Origin: Cyanophora paradoxa
Lineage: Eukaryota; Glaucocystophyceae; Cyanophorales; Cyanophoraceae
Direction of reading: 5' to 3'
Assembly (NCBI GenBank): GCA_004431415.1
Contig: QPMI01000102.1
Coordinates: 156,644 to 220,643, forward strand
Length of the DNA stretch: 64,000 bases
The notes below the pieces were generated by a model. The model saw only the letters and a list, made by a program, of their open reading frames with translations. It had not been told where the DNA came from and did no database searches. Positions 24,369 to 36,797 of this stretch are shown here, in pieces. The translations under genes and the position numbers were made by a program. The stretch's first letter is position 1, and every line of letters starts with the position of its first letter.

Positions 24369-25094
24369 TCAGCTGCAATCGATATTATATTCACTGCCGA
24401 TCCCCTGCAGCTGCAAGAACGGGCAGCAAGCAGGCCACTTTGTCGGGGATTTATCGGTGGAATAGCGAGACCTGTCCCAGACCCAGTCTCTGCAATAAAC
24501 GCCCACGTCCTGCTTGGATGGCCGCCTCGCCGGGGGCAGCACGAACGGCACGTCGTCGCCGATCACCGTTGCAGTGGCCGAGCCCGGCGGGGACGTGCCG
24601 GCGCTGCTCGTGAGGGTTGCGTTGCATCTAATTTCACCCGCTGTCTTCGCAAGAAGGGTCACATCTGCCGCAACTTGCGACGTACGCGAGGGGAGGCTGT
24701 CCTCGAAATACGTCTGGATGGTCTGCTGCGTCGAGTACGCGGTGATGTGGGCCTCGATGCGAGCGCGCGAGGAGAAGATTACATCGACGGTCGCCGTGCT
24801 GAAATAATCGTCGAAGTTGAAGTACCCGTCAGGAACAACCGAGGGACCGCAGACAATATTGGCAGTCGTGGGGACCGCATCGCCGCTCCACACGTTGAAG
24901 ACGAAGACGCGCAGGGACTGCTGATATTGCCTGAACTGGCCCCAGTCCGTCGAAGTGATGAATACAATGGGCTCCGCGGGCAGAGACTGGCGGAGAGGGA
25001 CGAACGGTCCCCGAGCTCGCATCGATATCGGCGATGATCGTCGGCGCTGGCGAGACACGGCCGATGAAGCGCACGCCCCTTTCTGCAGCTCCAT
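24369..25094 (-). CDS. Unrecognised 241-residue protein
   Basis: A single open frame from the ATG at 25094. Residues about 43-190 alternate hydrophobic strands and polar turns (IVFITSTDWGQF, LRVFVFNVWSG, FNFDDYFSTATVDVIFS), suggesting a beta-rich fold; the last 50 residues look non-coding. A second frame just upstream (25107-24990, RFIGRVSPAPTIIADIDA) also reads well, so the real gene may join it through a splice or a missed base. No family recognised. A long plus-strand ORF over the same bases (24330-25037) is its shadow. Confidence 0.45.
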   Translation of the reverse strand: MELQKGACASSAVSRQRRRSSPISMRARGPFVPLRQSLPAEPIVFITSTDWGQFRQYQQSLRVFVFNVWSGDAVPTTANIVCGPSVVPDGYFNFDDYFSTATVDVIFSSRARIEAHITAYSTQQTIQTYFEDSLPSRTSQVAADVTLLAKTAGEIRCNATLTSSAGTSPPGSATATVIGDDVPFVLPPARRPSKQDVGVYCRDWVWDRSRYSTDKSPTKWPACCPFLQLQGIGSEYNIDCS

Positions 25095-26130
25095 TCACGT
25101 AGAACATTGATATGTTTTACATGTGCCGTGGTGTATCAATGCGACGTCCTTTTTTTGCGAAAACAAAGCTCGCCAAGTCGTTCGGTAGAGGTAGGTTCTA
25201 GGGGATACTTCGCCTGCGAAAAGCTGCTCGGGCCGCAACACTGTGACACGTTCAAGCTCACAGCGGGCTCCACCGGTTCACAGCGGGCGAGGCGGGGCGG
25301 GGCCGGAGCCCCCTCCAACCCCTCCGCCCCCAGCGCACCTCAGCGCTAGCGGAGCCCGGCGAAGCCCTTCGGAGCCCGCGGCCGGCGAAGCCCAGCGCTA
25401 GCGGCGCGTTGCAGCGGTACACAGCGGGCGGGGCAGGGGCAATAATCACGTCTCCAGAAATTCGGCATGCCTCACCAGACCGGCGTGCATCTGGACAGCG
25501 CGCCGCGCGCCCCACCCTCTGCCCCGCCCTACCAGGCCCAACAGGTTTCACAGCGGCCAGCCCGTTACCCCTTCCGAAGGACTTCGCAGGCGTAGATCTA
25601 GACGGACTGCGTGAGACAGTCGCCAATTCGTTCATTGGTGTACTATGTATACGTGACGGCCATCGCCAGGGACTGGCAGGGCCGGGCGCCTCATGCCATG
25701 ATCAGGGAGTTCGCTGCCATTCGAATATTATTTCGACAAGATTGTACATATTCATATCGACTGATCTCAATCTAGATTGTATGGGAAGACTGATTATGAT
25801 AGGAGCTGATCCGACAAAGCCAACGTCGACGTCGACGCCGATAAGGTTAGACGCCAACTTTCGAGGTTTGCAAGATCGAGAAGATATGAAGTACGAAAGA
25901 AATGCTACGTTTACGGCAGAGAGAATGTAAATGTATCCATACAAACTTCGAGTCGATTGAATTAACGTTAGAGATCGACTCGTAAACAGAAGAGAATTTC
26001 GAAAGTGTACGATTCGGAAAGCATGCCTTGCAACCGCACACGAATGTACTGCATTCGAGAGTAGGTCTTTCATGTAAAGCCTTGAATTTCACTGAACGTT
26101 GCAGCGGCCGGCCGTGCCGAAGACTGGGGC
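25095..26130. other. Intergenic spacer, no gene seen
   Basis: Holds short GC-rich repeats at 25250-25450 (AGCGCTAGCGG and CGGCGAAGCCC recurring). No coding ORF seen between the small ORF at 24.4-25.1 kb and the stop of the next gene. Confidence 0.4.
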
Positions 26131-29100
26131 CTACACCTTGAGGCGGCTGAGGAAGCGCAGCTTCAGGGTGAAGAAGGGCGCCTTCTCCTTCCCGTGCGGT
26201 CCGTCCTCGAACTCGGCCGGCTGCAGCTGCTTGAGCTTGGCGCTCTGCCCGAGCCCGAGGGCGTTGGCGGGGTCGACCTTCCCGAAGTACAGCAGGTCCA
26301 GCAGATTTTGCAGCTGCGCCTTCGCCTGCGGATTCCAGGGCGCGCGCGCGCGCGTGAGCGCAGATGCAGATCTAGAGCTCCCAGCGCAGCAGAGGTCGCG
26401 CTGGCGCTTCTCGGGGCTGCCGATACTGCGGCGCGCACCAGGGCAATGTACAGTTCCTTGGTGCGACGGGAGAGGAGGCAGAAGGGCTTGATGTAGAGGG
26501 CGGGGAGGGTGGGCGGGTCCGCGTATAGTTGGGATTTCGGCATCTTTTCCAGGTCGTCCAGCTCCTCGTCCGACGGGGCGAGGCAGCCGGCGTTGATGAG
26601 GCGGCGGCAGAACTCCGCGTGCTTCGACTGCGCCAGCAGGTCTGCTCGCGGCGCCGGGATTGGGAATCGGTCAAAGATCACGAGAGGCGGGCGGCCGCGG
26701 GCGGAGGCAATTGCAAGACGCACATGGCAGCTCGGACATGATACGCTCCTTGTGCTTCTCGAAGCGCGCGGCGCTCTTCTCGTCGTCGGTGTTGGAGGCG
26801 CTCACGCGACCCAGGTGGTACCTGATTAAACTTCAATACGAGCGAGCAAGTTCATGCATTCAAGGAGGCGAATCGGCGAGTCGCACCCGCAGGCGGCGAT
26901 CTTGCGGAGGTACTCGACGGGGTCGTCCCAGCACATTGCCTTGAGGTACCGCCCCATGGTGATCGCCGCCTGGTTGGTCCCCTCCTCGCTCCCGATCGAG
27001 TCGTCGGGGTTCTCCCTCGACTCCTCGACTAGATCGCTGTGCCCGAATTGAGGTAACCGGTCAACTTAAATTCAAATGCTCAAATAGTAGTAAAGGGGAT
27101 TAGAATTCGAAGCGGTGATATGCGCACAATTCATCCTTGACCTCCTCCGGGAGGTGGACTGGCCCGTAGCGCTGCGGCCAGCGGGTCGCCTTGTTCCATT
27201 CAAACCAGTTCGAAGCCCACGTGAAGCGGATGTTCGGATTTTGTAGGGGGTCCGACGTCCAGACCGGCTTCAAAAAGGCGTTTTGTTTTTCCAGGCGCAT
27301 TTCGGAATCCAAAAATATGAGGGGCCATTGCCAGACTCTGACTTGAAGCCTGCAAGACAGTTGTGAATGATTGTGAACGACGACACTAGGAGAGACCTCC
27401 CGCCCCCTTTTCTACATACATGTTAGCTACATACATAACTATATAACCTTTAACATAGATATATAAGAGTTTGCCTGGACGTCTCTCCTCTCCGCATTTG
27501 TGGGCATGGCGTCCAAATACAATTGAAAATGCGCACCAGTTTTTCACTACGAAATCCACGATCGCAGGGAAGCGGATGGCGGGGTCCTGCCCCGCGAACA
27601 TTAACGTTAGCTGAAGTAATGTAATGAAGCTGAAGTTAGCTGTAATGTAATAACGTAATGTTAATTAACGTTAGCTGAAGTAATGGCGACGATGCGCGCG
27701 TCGGCTCCACGATTGCATAATTTATAGTCAGCAGACCAGCGAGAGGCCGCGAATCTCGCGCGTGTCGATAGGGCGTGGGACGTAGTTCTTCGCCTCGGCT
27801 GCCTCGTCGACGTAGTCGAAGCACTCGAGCGAGAAATCTGACGAAGGGAATTTCAATATTCAGCGGCTCGACCTAGCTGAAGGAGCGCACCGAGGAACAT
27901 GCGCTTCGTCTCGCGGGCCAGAGCGGCTGCGTCGATGCGGGTTCCCAGGATCCACTCCAGGAGACGGCCGATGAGAAAGGTGCGCCGAATCTCGGCCCCG
28001 GCGCGCGCCTCCCACTGCAGCAGCGCCTCCTGGCGCACGAGGTAGCAGAGCTGCGAGAATTTGTAGATTGATATTGTAATCAATTAATCATAATACAAGC
28101 TCCGGAAGGAAGTCGATCGGACCTCGTCGAATCGGAGAGCGTCTGGAAGGATGGATGTCCCGTGCATCTGCTTCAGCTTGTCGCGAAGCGCCGTGATCTT
28201 GTCGGACTTCTCGCGGATCTAGAGAGCGTAATTCTCATTTTAGATAAATGAAGACGCTGGCTTACAATTGGGTACCTTCACTTGAAGATTTAGAATATCT
28301 GCTTTCAATTCTTGGTTCAAGTTGTACTTGACATGCCACTTCGTTTTCGAATTCAAATTCGAATTCGAGTTCTTCTTTGCTTCCTCGAGCGCGATCGCCT
28401 CCAGCTCGTTCAGCTTGTTCAATTGCGACTTTAAGTTCGCCTTCATCCTGATGCGTACGAGATGAGCGTTAAGCCTTTCTGAAGCACGGCGAGTTCGAAG
28501 GCAGATAATGCAATTGCTCAGTTAAGAGAAATAATTTAAGTTGAAGGGGATTTAAGACGTTTTGAATATATGAACGTAGAGCTGCGGGGCGACTCACTGG
28601 TCCAGTTCGATCTCGTCCTTGCCCACCTCCAAGACGGCGTTGACGGCCCACTGATCCAGATTTCCTACGACGCCCGCGCCGCTGACATTCACCCACGCGT
28701 CGGCGTGGCCGTCGACGTCTCCGGAGCCAAAGCTGTCGTTCTCGAACGTGAGGTCGCCCTCCGCCATCACTGCGTTCAGCCTGCGCGAGAATCAGATCAA
28801 GATCAAGAACACGGTCCATGTACTCCTCTGGCTTCAAATTCAGCGATTTGAAGGCAGGCGGCGCACTTCCACTCCTTCATCACGCGGTGGGCCTGCACGA
28901 GCCTTCCGATGAAACCCTCCAGCTGCATGTGCGTGCCCGCGGGTTAGACACATCACCATCGCAGCAGCTCGCGCTCCGGATCCCCGGCCCGAGAATGTAT
29001 TGCAGCGCACCTCTTCCTGAGATATGAGGTAGTGACGTGTCAACCGCCGCAGGAAGTGGCCCAGCCCGCGTCCGGCACGGTTGATTCCTTCAATACCGCT

Positions 29101-31031
29101 CCACTCGAGCTCTTTCTTGCGGCGCTGATTGAAATACGTTTCCCTGTTCCATGCAGACCGAGGTTAGACAAGGGCAAGTCGCCACCACAAGCAAGTCTCG
29201 AACCTCGCCGCGTCCAGGGTCGGGGACATTGCAGTACGCTGGAACCAGGACTGCGATAACGAATCGAGGGCGCGCGTCATGATCAGCTTGGCGGTGCGAA
29301 TGCACGTGCAGACGACAGCGCGTGCGGACCCAGTGGAACGTCTTTGCTGCGAGCTCGAGCGTGAGGGCACCCTCTACTCCGAGCTGGAAAACGTTGGCGC
29401 TGTTAAGGCTGTACATGTCCCACGCGCGTCGCTGATGGCTGCCCTCCGGCTGCCCGCTCGCCATCGTCCGCGGTATTTCTCTCGAGCTCAGGCCGGCTCC
29501 GATCTCCAGGACCTCAAAGTCGATGAAGGCGCCGTGCTTGTTGATGCCGCGCTGCCACACGCGAACGCGAGATGCGCGATTTAATTAGAATTCGAAGCCG
29601 ACAGCATTCAACTTGGCAATTAGCCAAGCGACTGCAAGATTGCGCACGAAGACGGAACGCAGGTGGATCTTCTTCTCCGCTTCGGAAAACAGCTCCGGGT
29701 TGCTCTGGTCTCGTCCCAAGCAGCAGCACAGGTACCTCCTCAGCTCGGTGCGCAGGCGCTTCCAGAAAGATTTTGACTGCTGGTCGCTAAGCGCCAGATC
29801 TTGTAGAAACGCCTCCGCTCCCTCGCTCAAAACCTGGAAGTCGCGATCGACAAAACTTCAGAAGAACCTTCAGGAAGTCGACGAACTAAATTGTTCTAGA
29901 AAGCTGTTCTGGAAAGCTTAAAGAAGCTTCTACTGTTCTAAAATTGCAATTGATCTAATATTAATTGTTCTAGAAGATTAAAAACCGTACGTCGAATATG
30001 AAGCGCATGTGGTGAGGCCGCCCGTTTGCGTACACGCTCCAAACATTGTAAAACTTCCCGGATGCATCGCCACATCGGTGGCCAGACCCCGTGGCAGGCT
30101 CTCCCTTGGAATTCGAAGCCAGATGTTCTTTTACTCGCCCCGTCCCTTGACTGCGAGCCTCTATTGGTATGAAAGGATTGCCTTCGTCATTCTTATCGAC
30201 GAGAACTCCCGCCGGCGACGACCACGGGTTCGCGATGCCTCCACCGTAGAAAGGTTTATCGTGGCGCGAGCTTACGTTGAACCAAATCTGCCGGATTGCG
30301 AGCATGAACACCCGAAGCAGTGCTCACATTTATGTTTCATTTGTATGTGCACGTGCGCGGACCCGGAAACGGTTCGGGCACGTGCATGTCTTTGATGCAT
30401 CGGAGCCGGAGGCAGATTTGGGACCATGGCCACGAGCTCGTCCATTCTTTGGAAGGCTCACGCAATCCTGGACGCGATTCGAATTTGAGATTAAAGCGGT
30501 TAATGTACAATTCGAAATACATTTGAAATCGGCGTCAAGATTCAAATACGCACCAGGTACGAGTACGAATACTTACGGGGGCCGCTTCTGGCGGAGACCA
30601 GCGCTGAGGCGTGCTCGACGGGCTTATCCATGTGGCGGTGCGAATCTTTTCGGGCGTGTTGGACAAGACCAAATCCATCCGCTGTCACGACTGCGCGCTC
30701 GCGCAAGCTTTATGATAAGCTCAAGCTCGATCGCGAGCTAGCGCTCTAGAGCTTCGGATCTCCTCGGCCTGAACGGATTTACCGTCTGGCAGAGATTTGG
30801 CAAACATCTGAAGGCCTGTGCGATTGACTGGTCGATTCCCTTTGAGTTCTGCCCCACTCGTTGCCGATGTGGCAGTTGGATCGGCCCAGGTCACTTTCTC
30901 TAGGATCGTGGTCTGGAGCCCACGTGGTTTCGACGACAAAGTGATCCTGCAGGAATAAACTTAAGTATAGACCGATCGAGCGATAAGGAGCTCGAGAAAG
31001 CTTCTTACGTCGAGTAAAGAGCGTTGCCCAT
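26131..31031 (-). CDS. Large multi-exon gene of unknown function, possible N-myristoylated product
   Basis: A chain of more than a dozen exons on the minus strand ends with TAG at 26133-26131 after FLSRLKV. I chose the ATG at 31031 because the next residues, MGNALYST, fit the N-myristoylation consensus and the frame runs cleanly across the first intron (GTAAGA...CTGCAG) into TLSSKPRGLQTTILEKVTWADP. Further exons by eye: a basic exon at 30690-30560, a Trp-rich exon near 30460, FYNVWSVYANGRPHHMRFIFD (30060-29998), LALSDQQSKSFWKRLRTELR with CCCLGR (29800-29700), NKHGAFIDFE (29550), ENDSFGSGDVDGHADAWVNV (28740), a Lys/Asn-rich coiled coil (28446-28280), a helical exon (28050-27890), WTSDPLQNPNIRFTWASNWF (27260) and an acidic/hydrophobic C-terminal region (26650-26130). 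I recognise no known domain. The ATG lies only 60 bases past the stop of the polycystin-like gene, so a fused transcript cannot be excluded. Confidence 0.6.
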
Positions 31032-31091
31032 GGGCCATATCGGTCCTAGGGCCGTATCATCAAAGGCATATATAGATAGAAGCTTAAGGCG

Positions 31092-34000
31092 CTAGCGCTG
31101 CAGCTGGGCCGGGGTTCCGATGGTACCATGCTCCTTGATCGTGTCCGACTCTTCCTGCATCTTCTCTTTCGTTTTCCTGGTGGCAAGCGGAAAGTAGGGG
31201 GTTGGAATTCAGCAAGACGCGCGTGCATGTGGAAAGGGGCATTCTCGCCGACCTGTAAATCTCCTCGTAGCTGCACCCAGGAAGAGAGCCACATTAAAAT
31301 ATTATTGAGACAGCGAAGGCAAGCATTCGAAGAATTCGGAAGGGTCGCGCCTCTTGTTGACAATGGCGATGAAGACGTTAGTGAAGATCAGGATAATGAA
31401 TACGACGAAGCACATGAAGAACACGACGCCAGAGCCTCGCGACGTGTCCGCCCACGTCGGGTAATCGAACTGCGGTCCAGATACAATAAGTTCGCGCTTA
31501 TAGTGCGGGTAAACAGCAACGAGCTCGAGATGAAGCGGCGACTTACATCTCCGAGCAGGAAACGGAAGAGGTTCGCATACTGTCAATGAAGAATCAGCAC
31601 ACACCCCGCGCACAACAGAACCGCGCACGCCGATTCGGGACTAAGTGTACACATTATACTTAAAGCAGGCGGGCGTACTGATTCGGTGAAGTTGCGGAAC
31701 TCGAGCACTTGGAAGCCGAACACGATCATCCCGGCGAGGGCAAAGGCCGCAAACAGAAGCAGAATGACGAAGACAAAGCCAATAATACTGGGGTTTGAGT
31801 CACGACTCGAGAATGGCAGACCCGGCTCCGCGCACGCACGGTCGCCAGGCATGCACGATGGTCGACCAGAGGATGTACAGTTGAGGCTCGATGCGGAAGT
31901 ATTTGAAGAGCCTGAACCCGTAAATGACGACCATGACACCTGTGTTTCGAAAGTAAATACATAATTAATATTACAAGCAATGTTATTATGTATATGAGCG
32001 ATATGCTCGAACCCGCAACGTCGGAGACGTCTCGGTTCATGTTCCGAATCTTCTGAAGATTGCTGATTGCGTCTCTGTAGTTCACCGATTGCTCGAGCGT
32101 AATCTACCGCGGAAGATCAAAGCTCAGCCAAGACTTGCTGGCATACTTGAGCATGCATTCGCGCATGTGCATGCATGGGCCACTTACCGCGTTGAAGACG
32201 TTGGTGCTGAGGAAAAAAACATATGAATACACGTATGAACAGTGCGAATTAAAGCAATCGCGTTCTCGAGCTAACGGAACAGCCTCACCTGTAGTCGTAG
32301 TAGAGGACAAACTTGTAACCCAGGTACGCGTGCAGACAGCAGAGCAATGTTTCGATTAGATTCCAGAAGTTCATGAAGTAGTCGAGACGCTGCCGGGCCA
32401 TCTCGAAAAGCTCCCCGAAGACTGCACGTTGGCGCATGCGGCAGCTCCGTTTAGCCACACGACCTCACGTCAGCGAGGAAGGGCTGAGTGCGAACCGATG
32501 GCGATTACCCAGCCCGCGTAGATTGCGAGGAAAATATTCTGGACTGCGAGGAAAATGCATTAAACTCAGCAGCGAGATCCCTTAGGCGCTTTTTCAATCC
32601 AGCGGAACACACAGCGATTTGCGGCGAGAAAGATGTAGACGGGTCGGACGGAATGAGACGGAATGATGAATCCTGATGTCGGCATTTCGAGAAGAAGCTC
32701 GGCAATTGTGTAGATCTGCGTCCGGATCAATTAAAAGTTCACTTCTGAGTGAATCAAAGAGAGCTTATAGTGAACTTACGTTTGTGTGCTTATTGTAGAG
32801 CGCGAAGCTGATTGCAGCGGCTCGCGTGTTGTCTGCAGCACAATCAATTTACGGTACCGCAGTTTGTCTAAACCGCGCAAAACGAAAATTCAAATTTACC
32901 GTCTATCCACCTGGCGTCCTGGAGCGCCTGTATTTCGTCCTGGGCTCGCTTGCGGACCTCCATAGCGTCGCCGGCTTTGCGGTCGATAGCAACATCGATA
33001 ACATGCACGTAGCCGCCCTCCCCGTACGTGTCGATGTAGTCTTGCTGTAGCTGCATTCAGCGATCGAATTGGCGACGAATGCACATGGACAGGTGCACCT
33101 GCATCGTAGACCAGTAGCGAGAGGCACGGAGCTCGCTGAGGTTGTCCGTCCAAGGATAGCTGGGCTTCAATCCTTTCGCAACCTGATCGGCGTATTGCGG
33201 AGCAGTGAATTCGAGCGCCTGCCGATTTTCCGCCTTTCCGCTGTTGAACGCAATTGCAGTGTCAATTTCATTGGATATAACGCGTTGAGATGAGTCGGAA
33301 ATAATCACCTGACACTCCCTGGTCAATTTCGCAAATTCAGCGGTGAACCACCTCGCCGGATCAGTACACGCGCGACCTGTTCAAGACAGGAAACCTACAA
33401 GCCGCGCACAGTCATCATAGCAGACGGACGTTGGCTCGAAGAGTCTTGCCACGACGGATGGATTGAGGCATTGGTCGATGTCCTTGGGACTGATGCGAAC
33501 CTACGCCCAAAGACACAAGACGCACAAAGTGATGAGAGGGGCAGGAGGGGGCAGGGGGGGAGAGGGGGGCGGGAAGGGGGGTGGGATGCATATGGGGGGG
33601 GAGGGGGGAGGGGGCGGGGGGGGGGGGGCGGAGGGGAGGCGAGGGAGGAGGGTGGGGGCGGCGGGGGGGGGGGGGGGGGCGGAGGGAGGCGAGGGAGGAG
33701 GGGTGGGGGCGGCGGGGGGGGTGGGGGCGGAGGGGAGGCGAGGGAGGAGGGGGGGGGCGGCGGCGGGGGGGGGGGGGGGCGGAGGGGAGGCGAGGGAGGA
33801 GGGGTGGGGGCGGCGGCGGGGGGGGGGGGGGGGGGGGGGGGGGAGGGCAGAGAAGGCCGAAGGAGGCAGAGTCCTGAAGCGCAACAGAGAGCGCATATAT
33901 ACGTGCGCAAGACGCCCACCTGACGAATGTCGATCGAGGCCAGGGGGCGCTGGAAGCGGCCGTAGATCTCGGACTCGCCGTCGGCGGGGGTCAGGAGGGG

Positions 34001-35457
34001 GATGAGGACCTCCCTCATCCACTTGTACACGTCCTCGATCGTGTTCGACGCCATAAAGAAGGGGAAGGCCTCTGTCTCTGATACCTTCTGGCCCTGCGGA
34101 TATAGGAGTCGGCGGCGCGCTGGAGAGAGACTTGTCTATCAATTCAAATCAAATCGAATTCGCACCGGCACCGGCTCAAGGTTCAAGAGCCCTGCGAACA
34201 ACATCAATGTCAGAATCGAACATCAATGTTAGCTTTTGATGCGATGCACGCGGAATCGCAAGGGCACCTCCTTTGGCCGACAGCTGGCCCGAGTGCTCGT
34301 AGGCGCGGCTCAGCGGCATGAGCATGATGACCTGTTACTTCTCTCAGAGTGGCGCGGCAGTGGGAACTGGAGCAGGAGCCCGGCCCACGGTTGCGTAGAA
34401 AAGCAGCAGGAACAAGACGAAGAGGACCAGCTCGCGCGTCAGCTTGATCCTGCGCGTTTCGCCAGTATACGTAAATGTGCGCTACTAGTTATGGGATATG
34501 CACACATAGAACTGGTGTTCTTTTCGCTCGAGTTCGACGCGGCCGCGGGCGCACCTCGTGTACGTGAGGTTGAAGAGGCGGGCGCGCTTCAGGTTGAGGC
34601 GAAGAAAGCGGAACCTGTCGCCACAATGTTAACGTTTCACGTTTAGCAACGTTCGCACACGCAGATCTAACTATAGGGCCAGGCGCCGAGTCAAAGGCAC
34701 GCCCGGGGCCGCGCACTCGTGCTCGAGGTGGTCGCGGACGACCTCGGGGGCGTCGAGATCGACCTCGCCCTTGCCGCGGCCGCCGTTCTCGCCGCCTTGC
34801 TGGGCGCGCTTGGGATCTGGCGGAACGGCGACGCACTCGATGTCCCAGTCCTCGTCTATCCCGATGCGTCTAGAAGTCTGGCTGGCCTGCGCATGCATAT
34901 GCGAATCAGGAGTTGCAAACGCAGCTGCAGGCCTAAGTCCGTGCATGCGCACCGCTGCGTTCTCCGCGCCAGCGGTTGTACGCTCTTGCATGCTGCGGTT
35001 ACGCGTGCGGCGCGGTCGACGTCAGCACGATACGTCGCATGCATATGCATATGCATGCACGCGCGGACCGCTCCTGAGCAAGCGCATCCAGTTCCTGCGT
35101 ATGCGCATGCGGGATCGATATGGCCCGGGGTCTGACGTTGTACATGTGGAGCGGGAGGCCTATCGAGTCGAAGCCGCCGCGCGGAGTCTGAATCGGAGTG
35201 ACACTCAGCGACCGAGATTATATATACCTGCACGTATACGTAGATATTTATATGCACAGTCCCGAATGTGCGCGCACCTGCAGCTGGGCGACATGTAAGC
35301 CACCAGACGCGTCCTCATAGTACACGCTCGTGGTCAACGGCATTGGCAGCTGCTCATCGCCGCGATCGTCCTTCCGCGTCCAGTCGAGGCTGCTTTTGAC
35401 ATCAACGTCGGTCGCGGCCTCCAGGTCGTGATCATGATCTGTGCTCTCAGGGTCCAT
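31092..35457 (-). CDS. Polycystin-2 (TRPP)-like cation channel
   Basis: The ATG at 35457 starts an acidic cytoplasmic N-terminus (MDPESTDHDHDLEAATDVD). Then, in order: S1 helix ELVLFVLFLLLFYATVG (34420), the extracellular polycystin domain with FFMASNTIEDVYKWMREVL (34070-34010), DIRQ|VRISPKDIDQC (33930 and 33505), YGEGGYVHVIDV (33030), WIDG|NTRAAAISFALYN (32895 and 32820), then S2-S4 segments including DYFMNFWNLIETLLCCL (32360) and FRLFKYFRIEPQLYIL (31910), S5 SIIGFVFVILLLFAAFALAG (31780), pore YANLFRFLLGD (31570), S6 VVFFMCFVVFIILIFTNVFI (31430-31370) and a short coiled tail YEEIYR|KTKEKMQEESDTIKEH. These match the polycystin-2 family, non-selective cation channels of cilia and internal membranes. 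The product probably ends at TAG 31094-31092. Donors are mostly GTGCGC or GTAAG. Confidence is high for the family and moderate for exact exons. Confidence 0.9.
33535..33852. repeat. G-rich minisatellite in a polycystin-gene intron
   Basis: Imperfect units of about 45-60 bp built on GGAGGCGAGGGAGGAG followed by G runs (a final G run of about 25 near 33818-33842). It fills most of the intron between the exons ending at 33929 and starting at 33505. The long plus- and minus-strand ORFs here are Pro/Gly artefacts of the repeat. Confidence 0.9.
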
Positions 35458-36797
35458 TCGAAATATTAATGATTATGATGCCGATAACGCTTGCAGTTGC
35501 GCATGCGGCGTTCGCTGCGCAGGTGCAGCCGCTGAGCTGGCAGCGGGCTGCGGTGTGACCAGCGATGACTCGGTGCTACGAGTACGGTACAAGTGAATCT
35601 GCAACCGCGCTAATGCATATGAGAGGCAGACTGGTATGGCCGCGGGCAGCCGTTGAGCCGATTGTGGCGCAGCCCCGCGCGCGACCGCACATGTGCATGC
35701 GCACCGTATATATATACGGAGCGCACGAACCCGCGACGACCGTGGCACAATCGCCGCGACGACGTCCGCTCAGCGGCTCAGCGGCTCGCCGCAGGTGCCG
35801 GCACTCTAAACGTGAAAGTTGATCGTGAAGCCTTGAAGGGCGCCTGAGCCGCGCCTCGGACCTGGCGCCCGCAGCCTGCCCGCAGGGCGTTGGCGCCGCA
35901 ACTTGCCAGGCTTGGCGGCGGGACTCGCCGAAGAGTCGGGGAGGCTTAAGTGCAAGGCAACTTGGCAACTTCCGAAGAAGTTGAAGGCCTAGGCTTGGCC
36001 GGGAAGTTGGCCCCCAGCCTAGGGCACTGGCCGGGGGGGTCTTGCATTGGCCGGCGGCCCAGCCCAAGCCGCCGAAGCTCGGCCGCTGGCCCGGGGCTGG
36101 CCGCCAGCCTCCAGCCAAAACTTGGCCGGCCAGCTGGTGGCCAGCCTCTTGCTAGGACTCCGGGGCTTGGTCGGCCAGGCTGGCCAGCCGGCCAGCCTTA
36201 AAGCCCGCCCTGTTTAATGAAACCCGTGACATAAACCCGCATTTCTAACTGGTTTATGACACCTGTTAATAACAAGCGCTGTTGATATTATCAAGTCTCC
36301 CCCTCAAGCCCCACCCCTATCCTCAAGCCTGCGTCCCAGCCAGTGCCACCGGCCAGCTGGCCGCCCCTTTAAGCCGAAAAGTGCTGGCCCGGCTGGCCGA
36401 CGAATCGGGAGGCTGGGCCAGCCCAAAAGCCTTAAACCTGCCGGCCAGCTGGTCGGCCTGGCCGCCGGCCAGTGCCCTACCCCAGCCAAAGCATTCACTG
36501 TGTCAAGTTTTCAACTTCCGCGGTTCGAAGCTGCGCGCGCTCAGCCGCTGAGCGGCCTCAGCCTAGCTGAGCCTACTACTACTAGTCTACTAGGCTACTA
36601 GTAGCCAGCCCGGCCGCGGGCCGCGGCCCCGGCCGCCGGGCGGTGCCACGGTGAGCGGCACTGACCGCACCGTGGGCCGTGGCACGAATCCCCGGCCCGC
36701 ACGGTGCCCGCGGCCGCAGTGCCGCCGCACCGCGGCGCGGCACCGTGGCAACGGTGGCACGATTCTTCAACTGGCAAGCTTCCGAAGTTCTGTTCGG
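35458..36797. other. GC-rich spacer rich in GGCCAGCTGGCC-like palindromes
   Basis: No gene seen. Between 35880 and 36490 short segments based on CCGGCCAGCTGGC and GGCTTGGCCGG recur in both orientations, and 36600-36750 is a CCGCGGCAC-type GC-rich patch. ORFs here have repeat composition. Confidence 0.5.

Noticed and set aside
24330-25037. 235-codon plus-strand ORF
   Set aside because: The opposite strand over the same bases has the strand-turn pattern and composition of a folded protein, so the plus ORF is treated as its shadow.
31012-31120. Splicing of the polycystin-like gene into the 26-31 kb gene
   Set aside because: From the likely donor after KEHG no acceptor gives an in-frame join to the DDTALGPIW frame, and a TAG closes the channel at 31094-31092. 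Kept as two genes, though RNA evidence could overturn this.
33395-34142. Long Pro-rich or Gly-rich ORFs on both strands
   Set aside because: They are translations of the G-rich intron minisatellite. Real exons of the polycystin-like gene interrupt them in another frame.
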